The notes beneath the pieces are model-generated. The model ran no database searches and was not told the DNA's origin. It worked only from the letters and a program-made list of their open reading frames with translations. DNA of 64,000 nt from Kalaharituber pfeilii. Its lineage: Eukaryota; Ascomycota; Pezizomycetes; Pezizales; Pezizaceae. The stretch's first letter is position 1; every line of letters starts with the position of its first letter. Positions 34,441-44,677 of this stretch are shown in pieces. Location: positions 1 to 64,000 of the forward strand of contig WHUZ01000058.1 of NCBI GenBank assembly GCA_015179045.1, in the 5' to 3' direction. The translations under genes and the position numbers were made by a program.

Positions 34441-36801
34441 ATGATTATATACACCTACGAACCCTAAAAAGCAAAGCACAACTCTTATCCGGGACAGGAT
34501 TTCAGTGTCTAGCCGTGACAAACGGCCGAATACCCGTTTTTCCCAACTAAATTATTCTTCCGGGGCCTGCATCACTGATAAGTACACCTCATCCGGTTCC
34601 ATCCTGCTTTCGGGATCGCAGCCTTGATGCTTTCTACACTCCGAAGTTCTGCCCATTTCTGAATGGAGCGATCTCCATGATGGTCTCACTTTCCGATTTT
34701 ACCTCCCCTTTTCGGTATATAGGTGCATTATTTCCTCACCGCTATGCTATGGCAAAGCAATATTTCACGATCCCTACCAGCCCAACTCACTGACATGATG
34801 CTTATAACAAGATCGCGGACTTGTTATAAGCATCACTCCCGTGGCGGCAGCAAACTTCCGCTGCTTTTGCCAACGCTATCTGCATCAGCTAGGTCCATGT
34901 CCGCCCCAATGCATATGGGAATCCACAAAGGTACGGGGAAACGACTGCGAGAGCTTAGATAACCTCCGCTATTTGCTGATTACAGAAACGAATCAAAGAG
35001 CTAAGAGTTGGTTGTGTGGTGATTGGCGAATTCCGTATGCTGCGGAATATTGCTCTAAAAAAGCCGTTGAGGCCATTGTCCCATCAAGACATTCAAAACC
35101 TCGCCGGGGAAAATTTAGTTACATATACAGCAGACGATGCTGCTACAAAACCCCCATATTCCGGCGCCAGATCCGATGTTATGCTGCCTCCCGATGTCGC
35201 AGGTCTGCACCAACATTTTTCATGAAGGATGCGACTATTGCTACAACAACTTTCCGTGCGATTCATATGGCGTGGTGACATAAAAGCTTAATAGACTTCA
35301 AGCCCCTGCTTCCGCGAGATCAGTGGCGTCTAGTTCCAGCCTTGGTATCTGCCTGGGGCTGCTTTTCTTTGACTCGAAGTCGCGCCACTACAGCTTGAAT
35401 TTACACTCTACCTCAGCCAATGTGTCTAATGCGCAGCTACATGGCTTCAGGCTTGCGGAGTCGATGGAACTTCGTCCGAGTAGTCGCCCTCGGAAATTCG
35501 AGACCCTGTTTCTCGGTGTGTGTAGGGGAGGGGGGGGGGGGAATGTAGGGCATCTTTATCAAGATAACGAATTTTTCCACCGAATGACGTGCGCAAACTC
35601 ATGATCGAAATTTTTGCAACTTTCTAGAAAAATATCCACAGCGAAACACTACACCTTTCTAAGCCGGCTCATAGTGATAGCTACTGTACTTCGATATCCC
35701 CCCTATCAAAATTACTCTTCTACCTTTCATCACAATGAACTGCGGAACATCCAATTGCAATTGCCCGCCGCAGGTACCCTGGCAACCTCGCAAGTATTCA
35801 GGACCGATGGAGTTGCATACGTCCGTGCAGCATCTATAAACAGATATGCTTTCCTCGACCTTCCCGGAAGCAGCAACACGGGATAATGTGAAGATAAGGT
35901 CCACAACTCCCTTCATGGAACATCTTGTGACCGTCCAGAGGGTTATATAACCAAATTCAAACTACGATCTCCAACTTGTAACATCTCTCTTTCCTTTCCA
36001 ACCATCATTTCTTTTATGTTTGTTATTCTTATGTTAGATTTTTGAGAATTCCGTATACAAAACTTTGGAAGCAGACCTAACATGGGTTAGCGGAAAGCTA
36101 CGTACAAAATCGTATTCCCCGCCGCATCGCCTCCATGGACTTCCTTAGATACTCCATTTCCTCCTTACGGGCAGGCTGCCCTTTTCTCTATCCCATAACA
36201 GATCCCTCAGATCTAGCCACTGACACCACTATATCTATTGTGACACTGTCTTGTGTGCTTGCTCTCACAGTTTGCAAAAACATCGTCCTCCGTTGTCCCA
36301 ATCTTCAGCCGGCCTCTGCATGGCGTTTTCGGTGAGTATCTACATAAATATCGTTATTACCTTCCCACTGCACGCATCCCCAGCCTTGAATTTCGTTACC
36401 TTACCTTTGCCTGTTGTGATTTGGAGGTTCCGGCCTTGGCACGGCCCTTCGTTTTCTTTGATACCCTGATATTATTGTATATATACTAGATGGCTGTGTC
36501 AAGCTGTGCTGTTTAGTATTTCTTTTCTTCATATATCATTGCTCCTGTGCCGTGCAATGGGCCAAAGTTACCTGCAAGAGAAACTCAGAGGAGAGAAGGA
36601 AATACCACTTATTATCCAAACACCTTTGCCTCCTTTGTTTACGTTGCTATCCGCTCCAAAAACACTACTGCTCGTCTATCCCCTCTCGCGCCGCCACCCA
36701 CGCTGCAACCTCGATCTCCGGGGACCACAGCAGATCCTCCCCTGCCTCCTTCCCGCCGTCGCTGCCCAAGTCGGAAAGCAAAAGCCTATTGCTACACGCC
36801 C
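34441..36801. other. Gene-poor region
   Basis: Overlapping ORFs at 34841-35278 (+) may contain a relic exon (frame reading RIKELRVGCVVIGEF after a possible acceptor at 34984), but no family is recognised. ORFs at 36135-37156 (+) are mostly shadows of the minus-strand HNH gene or GC-biased sequence. Confidence 0.4.
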
Positions 36802-37849
36802 TTACGGGTTTGGCAGCTGGTTCAGCCAGTCCCATACCTTCGCTGTTGCCCCCGCTGGCCCAGTCTCAGCCTTCGGTTCGTGGGAGCAGAGCATCCTATC
36901 ACTTGCCCCTACTGGTTGTCTTGTGCCCCCTCCTGCCTTGGCCTTACCCTTTCCCTCACCCTCCACTCCACCATGGGCTCCTCCATCATCTCGCCGAGCT
37001 CTTTTTCGCGGTGGCTGCACATTCTCCGCCACCGGGGGATCTGGAAGAGACCACAAGCAGACTAGCCTGCAGACCTTGATCCGGATTTCCGGAGGCACGC
37101 CAGTCGTCAAGTCCTCGTTTGCTCTGGTGTGTACTCTTTGCGGCTTACACGGCTGAAAGAGTCCCCTTTTAGCCTTTAAAATAGCCGTTGTTGGTTCCCC
37201 AGGCCAAAGTTTTGGCCAGGTGGAGGGAGCCAAGAAATTCAGCTCCGCAAAGGCCGGGAGGAGGATATATGGTTGATACTTGACTGCGCCAGTATCCACG
37301 TCCGGGAGTGTGCGTGGCTCGCTCACACCTCTGTTTCCCGCCCTGTGCCTTCTTAGATAATCGTTCCGCTCATGCTGAATATAGCGGTCGAGTGTGTCCA
37401 CAGTCGGGATCATGAGCCAGAATGATTCATCCGTGTCATACCCCACATGGCAGCTTGGACAAAGGGCAATGAGATTTTCAGGGTGGGCTAGTGAGCTCAG
37501 CCGATCGGGGACAATATTGTTTTCCTTATATTCCTGGAACTGTGGATTACAAAGGCATTAGCTTGTAGATTTACAAAGTTCCGGACCCAAGCAAACATAC
37601 CCATTCCTCCCGTGATTCCCAGAGCTGGTGGGCCGCCTGCAGTATCCCCGCGGGACCTCCACCACATAGCCAGCACCTTTCCCCTTCCCGCTGCACAACA
37701 AAGTTCCTTGTGGAAGAGCTGACTGTGCTTGCATAGGTCCTGATCGAACCCACTCCGCTTGCAATAGACTGTATTATCGGAGGCTCCGCAGCCGGGGCGA
37801 CCGGCACCCCATCCGTACCCTCTCCTGCAGCGTCTTCTGATTGCGACAT
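36802..37849 (-). CDS. HNH-endonuclease-like protein, two exons
   Basis: Start MSQSEDAAGEG at 37849; exon 1 37849-37601, exon 2 37539-36802; the 61-nt intron has a GTATGT donor and CACAG acceptor, phase 0; total 328 aa. The fold-defining residues are in order: RCWLCGG (first Cys pair), LQAAHQLWES (the H of HNH), WFQEYKENNIVPDRL after the splice, then NLIALCPSCHVGYD (Asn and second metal-binding Cys/His) and FWLMIP. This matches the fungal HNH_2-type proteins, many of unknown role; several lie near transposons. The C-terminal third has a basic stretch, PPRKRARRDDGGAHG, that could be a nuclear signal. No frame break. DNA cleavage is inferred, not shown. Confidence 0.82.
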
Positions 37850-38943
37850 GTAGACTTTGTCAGTGGATTGCTAGCTATTGATCTTTGGTGTATAGCTCCA
37901 GCCGTTTGAGATTTCTGGAGAGCTCACTAGGGTCTTGGCAGGGTCTTGGCATGAGACTTGTTTATTACATAATTAGTTGGCCACCGGCCGCACTGTAGGT
38001 GGGCATATTTAGATGCCGATCTTGTATAGCATCACTGACGGCGATCCAGCGCATTACCAGGATCTGGCGCACTTCCAGAATTAAAACAAATGCCTCCTGT
38101 AAGGTCAAACGTTCATAGAAGATGACCAAATTGCACATACAGCTTGGACAGGTATAGGAAATAACTTCCGCACCTCATTTAGCCAACTGTATAAATTTGA
38201 ATGATACTTTATATAATTCGGCATCCGAACCCTATGCAAGTGTAAAAAGGGCATGGTGGCTATTTAAGAGATTGAGCAAGTGCATATACCCTCTATACTA
38301 TGTATTCCAGAGATCTGGAATGTGTCATGATAATTGGTTACATATGCAACAACTGGTCAGCTAATATCAATAGGTATAATTCTACTGCCAAAACCAAATT
38401 TAGATATTCAGTCGGCTTATAATCCTAAAGATATGAGGCATTGTTCAGAATACTCTAGAATATAATTTTTTCCTGCCACAGGCCAGTAGGTTGTATGTAG
38501 CTTATGTGACTATAAAAAAACAACAAAAAAAAAAAAATAGATAATCTGACTAGAATATGTGAAGTTGATAATCCTGCCGAGCACCATTTGGCCATGGGAC
38601 AATCCAGCCGTTTGCGATGATCGCGACCCGGCAGTTTGGGACATTGACGCTGTAGTTTCGGTTGATGTAGTTAATAGCCATCTAGGATGAATTAAAGTGA
38701 TTGGAATTAGTGCCTGCAATTCAAACAAAGGATTAAACTAATTGAGACTTACCGGTATAAGCTCTATTGGTAAGTAATACTACTCGTTACCAGCATTTAG
38801 TGCTCTAATAGCATATGTTGGTTGAAGGGCTGTGGACATCTGCGGCTAGATTGCTATTGACCCAGGCCACCAAGAGAAAGGCTACTTCTTTTCCTTCAAA
38901 ACTGACCCCTCTACAAAGATGATACCCTGCAGCCACACCAGGT
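37850..38943. other. Intergenic, no feature
   Basis: AT-rich upstream region of the HNH gene; no ORF or repeat supported. Confidence 0.5.
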
Positions 38944-39286
38944 CTTTTTTTTTTTTTTTTTTTTTAATATCATTGATTGCTTGCCGCCCCGGGGGCTATG
39001 GCGATTTAGGTACAAAGGAGATAGTGATAAAGAAAGTTAAGGGAGGCTAAGCTCAATCTGGGTGAGATAACAAAGATAATGTGAGATAAAGAGATAAGAG
39101 GTAAGTGAGTCCCGTGCCCCGCTGTCCGTCAGTGTCCGTCACTGTTCCATCCATCCCAGCAGTGCCGCCAGTGGGTCTCCGCTCATTCCTTCCCTCCCTG
39201 TAGCCAAGGACCCTGCATTGGCGCCGGGGTCCCCACAAACGTGTTAGCAGGAACCACCTGTCTCCGTTCCGATCTAATGCAGGCAC
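38944..39286 (-). mobile_element. Type 2-tailed retroposon, unrelated body
   Basis: Plus strand shows about 22 T, then the reverse of a type 2 tail (attgcttgccgccccggggg...ctatggcga). The adjoining body of some 280 bp does not match the ORF1-only coding sequence; a 77-codon minus-strand ORF in it has no family. The 5' limit is a guess, as no target duplication was found. Confidence 0.65.
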
Positions 39287-39917
39287 AAGAGGATGGATAT
39301 TCAGCGCCGGATGCCGGAGAGTTTGTGTAGGGTAGGGTGATGGTCTTCTTGGGTCAGGGACTCAGTGTGGCGCGGGAGGGTATATTGGTGAATCTTTACC
39401 CCAATTGGGGAGGCCAAGTATGATTAGAAAGATAGGAAACTCCTGATGCGAGTTTGAGAGAGCTGGCCTGCGGGATGTCAGCTGGTCACTGAGACGGATG
39501 TATGATGATTATGCGGGGTCAACGGTGGTGGAGGGGAAATATTGACCTGAATGGAACGGAGATGGGTTATTACACATATCCATGCCGACATGAGACAAAC
39601 GGGATAGTATAGTCTAGAGGGCTCCGGTAATAAGTAACCGCTTCTTCGTGGTCGAAATTTGAGCATGTACCGGGATTTGCTTATACTATAGCCAAGTTAT
39701 TTACCGAACATGGGGGGTATACGCCGCGGAAGATAGAAATCTCACGTGCGACTTCCGCGGAGAGGTAGTGGTCGTGATAAGGCAGCAGGGAAATGAAGTA
39801 TAACATGTCGGAGTGTGCAGCGTTTGGTAGTAGCTATTGAATGACCCGCAACAGTGACGTACTGCAACTGCTGACCCAGGGCAGGTTGGGGCCGCCAGCG
39901 GCAGTGATGGGAAGCGA

Positions 39918-40055
39918 GGACCCCGAGTCCAAATTAGGGAGGACCCCGAGTCCGAATTAGGGAGGACCCCGAGTCCGAATTAGGGAGGACCCCGAGTCCG
40001 AATTAGGGAGGACCCCGAGTCCGAATTAGGGAGGACCCCGAGTCCGAATTAGGGA
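39918..40055. repeat. 23-bp minisatellite, 6 copies
   Basis: Six near-perfect units beginning GGACCCCGAGTCCGAATT, starting at 39918, 39941, 39964, 39987, 40010 and 40033; only the first has a variant base (CCAAATT). Each unit contains TTAGGG. Confidence 0.97.
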
Positions 40056-41979
40056 GCTAGTAATGGGGGCGGAGGTGAGATTGGGTTCACGCAGGTCGCG
40101 TCGAGCTGCCTAGCGGCGATGGGGCTGGTGGGGGTGACTGCCGTGGGATTCGAGTTGAAGCAAGCCTCGTCTCCTGCCCAACCAGCTCTGCGAGGATATT
40201 GCAATCAGACATGACCAGACTTTCGGGGAGGCAAGCATTGTCAGTTCAGATGATCGCACTAAGCACCCCCTACCGTGCACATATACGCTGCAAAATTCAA
40301 AGGAACGATAACGCAATAATGGCCCCAGAATATGCATTGAGGGAGCATACCACCCATCGTGTCCTGTTTGATGTATGTTTGAAATGTTGAGACCGGACTG
40401 AGACGCTACCGACGAATTAAAATAAAGAAGAAGAAAAATGAAGGGACAAGTAAAATGCGAAGGGGAATGGGCAGGAGTCCTGTAGTAATAAAGAAATGTA
40501 GGAGCGCGGTTAAATAGTAGGTGCTTGCATAAAGCAAACAGGGATTGAGGGTAATAAGACTGACCCCCGCAGCAGCGCACGTCTTCGTAAATCCGAAGAT
40601 CATATATGAGCGATCATATATGAGAGATTGAGGTCCAATACGATAATTGGATTCCCAACTGGATACTCCTTCGCTTTTGATGGCTTGTCTATGTGTCAGC
40701 TAATGCACAATACATGTTTCTGGAAGTCACCTTGCATTTCCTACACCTTCAGCTGTGAATTTCCCACTTCTTCCGGAACTGCTGAATGCGAGCCCAGCCT
40801 CTCCCGAAATGGGATGAACGGTTGCCGCCCTTTCGTCTTCCAACAATACTTGCGCAGCCCCTCCAAGACCCTATGATAGCGCTGGTGGGCCCGGAAGACT
40901 GCGAGAAGGCTTCATTCAGGATCAGGTACGTAATAAGCGAGTGCGTCGATGGCGGGGGACAACTGGTGATGGTGGAGCAGAACTTTGGGAGCCATGCGGC
41001 GTGAGGGAGATGAAGGGCCGTGTTTGGACAGCTCGGCTAGCTAGGCGACGTGTGAACGGAGGGTTCGTGCAGGGTTCATCGCAGATAATGCCAGGAGAAC
41101 GGCGGCTGCATGCAGTTAATGTACCTGAGCGCAATACGCTAGGGGGAAGGGGCACGCCACACATGGGCGATAGGAAGAGTAAGAGTCGAGGGATGTGGAC
41201 AATGGCAGTTGCGGTTTCGGGGCGCGTTTGTATTAGAATGCGCGTCGGTGCTTTTGAGAGGTGGAATGTGGCTTTGGTAGCTTTGTTTCTCGCGTATTTA
41301 TATCCACGTATAAGTTTGCTATACCTTAAGGCACATGAGGGGGTGGGGTATACCATACGGAGTTGTGTGGATGCTGAAGGTAGAAGGTTGCAGGAAGTCA
41401 ATGTACGAGTTCTCGGATCAACCGAAACACTCCCGCACTAATTCAGAATTTTGGCCAGCAGGTAGAATCAGTACCTACGTTGCGGGAATAGGGAATAACT
41501 ACAGTAGAACTAGCGGGAACACTCACACACCACACTGATTGGTGTCGGAATGAACGGCAGAAGGGTTAAACCTCTTCGCTCTCAAGTATTACTCTTTACT
41601 CCTTTAATAATAACTTTATTCTTTCACAGGTCATTGTCAGTATATATTACAGCTTAAAATCACGGATCTATATGGCTATGATGACTCAAATACCATTGAA
41701 TTTACATTGAGTAAGTCCTCCAACACCCTCCCTGCCGGGTAACCAAGTTCTAAGCTCCAAGCTGATAGTCGTTTGAATAACCATGTTTAGAAACCACTGG
41801 ACTTTGGGGAATGTACTGAAACAGTTGATAAACCCTTACCGTTTTGGTCTTAGCTGTTTGTCCTGGCCGGGGGTTCGAGAAGGTAATCTGTTACCAAATT
41901 TGACTCTCATTCTACTACATCTTATGCTATCGAACAACTATCAAATTGTGCTCATTCTGCTATATCTCATAATGTGGAA
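40056..41979. other. Intergenic, no gene recognised
   Basis: A 166-codon plus-strand ORF (40941-41441) overlaps an equally long minus-strand ORF; neither has a family signature. No supported gene. Confidence 0.4.
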
Positions 41980-43260
41980 AGAGTCCTATTATACCTGTTA
42001 AATTTGGCTCACTCTGCTACTCTCCTGTGGAAAGATGCTACTATACCTATCAAATTGAGTTTGTTCTACTACATCTTATACTAGTAAAAGAGGTATGCCA
42101 TACTTATGAAATTTGACTCATTCTTTTGTATCTCATGCTATAGAAGAGTCTTGCCATACCTATATACTTATTAAAGTTAGTATATTCTACTGTATCTTGT
42201 ATTGTCAAAGGAGACCTACACACCAGTCCAATTGAGTTCATTTTGCTGCATCTTGTACTCTCAAGAGAGACCTACTCTTTTTTTTCTTTTTTTTTCTTCA
42301 CGTAGCTCTGCTTGCAGCTATTCGCTATGGCAGGGCAAGAGAGATCTACTATACCTGTCAAATTCAGCTTATTCTGCTGCTCTTACGCTATGGAAAGAGT
42401 CCTGTAATACTTGTCAACTTGAGAAGTTGAGCTCATTCGGCCACATCTCGCGCCATTGAGAGAAAGCTGTTATACCTATTAAATTGAGCTTATTCTGCCT
42501 CATTTTTGCCTGCCAAGGTCATATCTATCAACTTGACCACATCCATCCTCATCTTGCACCATTGAGGGAGACTTTTATACCTATTAAATTCGGCTTATTC
42601 TGTTGCATCTCACACCATTGAGGAGCTACCATACCTGTCAAAGTGCCTGTTAAATTCGGCTTATTTTGCTGCATCTTGCGAGGTGAAATAGACCTACCAC
42701 ACCTATCACATTTGACTCGTTCTGCTGCATCTCACACCATTGAGGAGCTGTTGTACCTGTCAAATTGAGGAGCTATCATGCCTGTCAAATTGAGGAGCTG
42801 TCATACCTGTTAAATTGAGGAGTTATCATACCTGTCAAATTGAGGAGCTGTTGTGCCTGTCAAAGTACCTGTCAAATTCGGCTTATTTTGCTACATCTCA
42901 CGGGGTGAAATAGACCTGCCATACCTGTCAAATTTGACTCGTTCTACTACACTTCACACCATTGAAGAGCTGCCATGCCTGTCAAAGTGCCTATCAAATT
43001 CAGCTTATTTTGCAACATCTCGCGAGATGAAATAGACCTACTATACCTGTCAAATTTGACTTGTTCAGCTGCATCTCGTGCCATCGAATACCAGTCAAAT
43101 TATACTCTTATACCTATTAAATTCGGCTCACTCTGTTACTATTGTGCTATAGAAAGCTGCTGCTGTACCTGTCAAATTGAACTCATTATGCTTCATCTCC
43201 TGATGGTGAGAGAGATATACCATAACTATAAAATTTGGCTCATTCTTCTATATCTTATGC
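41980..43260. repeat. Degenerate AT-rich tandem repeat, ~60-75 bp unit
   Basis: Many diverged copies of a unit containing tacctgtcaaatt, then ctgctgcatctcacaccatt and gaggagctgcca. Between about 42750 and 42860 a 27-bp sub-unit (cctgtcaaattgaggagctg) is amplified about five times. Interrupted by a tail-only retroposon at 42277-42335. Confidence 0.85.
42277..42335 (-). mobile_element. Tail-only retroposon insertion (type 1), 59 bp
   Basis: Flanked by CAAGAGAGACCTACT (42262-42276) and CAAGAGAGATCTACT (42336-42350), one mismatch in 15. The insert is interrupted poly-T plus the reverse of the type 1 tail (cttgcagctattcgctatgg). Confidence 0.92.
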
Positions 43261-43267
43261 CGAGTAT

Positions 43268-43510
43268 GTTGAGGTTCAGGAGAATGTGAACATCTCACAT
43301 TAAGAGATTGCAGTGATAAATACGGCCAATTGCAACTCCTTATTGTCGTGGTGTCCATTTCCGTAAAGGTTGATTCTATACGAAATGTGATGAAAACTCT
43401 TAATATAGGTATTGTCGGGCGTTTGACATATTCCACATCAATATATACCTTGTAACGAAGGTTCAGGGGTATATTGAGGTTCAGGAGTATGTGAACATTT
43501 CACTCGGTAC
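43268..43510. repeat. Pair of ~30-bp direct repeats
   Basis: ttgaggttcaggagaatgtg at about 43269 and ttgaggttcaggagtatgtg at about 43474, each followed by aacat(c/t)tcac. Significance unknown; perhaps remains of a larger element. Confidence 0.7.
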
Positions 43511-43819
43511 GTTGATATGGAATTCGCGGTTGTCGCCAAGGTCTTTTTTGACAGGAGTTTGGTGTACGCCAAGAGGGATGTAACTCAGTACTATATAAGA
43601 TTATCTTGCATCTGTACTATTTTTGCATGTTTCTGTTACGTTTACCTGTTACTACAGGTATTGGCATTGATAAGGAATTGTTGTTTCTTTATTTGATAGC
43701 ACAGTTGAAAGAATCAAGAGACAAGCGGTATTCTAAGTTCTCTATGATATAACTCTGAAACCTATCGTTTCCTCATTACGCCTGTGAGTCGCTCCGCTGC
43801 GCTGCACGCTGCACGCCAA

Positions 43820-43932
43820 ACAGCTGCCATTTCAGCCCGCCGTATATACACCTCCGTAGCCATTCCAGCCTGTAGCATATACACCTCTGTAGCCATTTCG
43901 GCCCGCCGTATGGACACCTCCGTAGCCGTAAC
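43820..43932. repeat. 36-bp minisatellite, 3 copies
   Basis: Three imperfect units containing cacctccgtagcca. The 36-bp length keeps a plus-strand frame open (IYTSVAI-type 12-residue repeat), but no gene is recognised around it. Confidence 0.75.
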
Positions 43933-44677
43933 ATCCAGTGCTACGTTCCAGCGCCTACCGGAGCCTAGCCCTCACGCCCGTAACAGGGAGGCCTAAGATT
44001 GAACTGTTAAAATTGTTACAATAAGTTTGAGTGGGTGTTTTTGAATGTCCAAGCAGTGCGATAGAGGCCTCTTGGCATACTAGTCTATTAGGCTATATAG
44101 TAATCAGACTGCATTCATCGCGGAAACGTCTCCAATTGCCAGGCCTTGGACGAAATTTTCAAGGCGTGCTAAGATTCAAACTTGGGGACCATTATAATTT
44201 TGACATGACGTTATCGAAATGCTCAGCTCTCAACTCAAGTTCGTGTAATCGCCTATGATCGTGAATTTTTTTGTAGTAATGCCCCCGCTCTGGGTTTGAG
44301 ACGGTTTGAGACTGCTGCCTACAACACCGATTCTACCACTTGGTCGCGACGCCGCAACTGAGGGGTGCCCCGCATCGAAAATTACATCAACGTGAAGCTC
44401 GGGACCGCCCGAGCAAGTATTTCGGCCTTTTCTACGGGATTGAGCCACAGCGTTTGGCAGAGGTGGGAGAGCAGTGGAAGTGATCAAAATCCATTGTTCT
44501 ACTCCTTCTTTACGCCAAGTATATTAAAGCAGCACAGGAGACACTGCAACAAAGAAATACAACGCGCCGTTTGCAACCGAGAGCCGCACTAACGGGACGC
44601 TTGCAAGCACCAAACATCACGCTGCCTTAACGACCAGAGGCCAACATCGTCTACAGGAGTTTGGCAGTAGAAGAATT

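Noticed and set aside
39918..40055. Possible CRISPR-like array
   Set aside because: The units are contiguous with no spacers, and the genome is eukaryotic.
40941..41441. 166-codon plus-strand ORF
   Set aside because: Overlaps a 159-codon minus-strand ORF; arginine/glycine-rich composition looks like chance and no motif is present.
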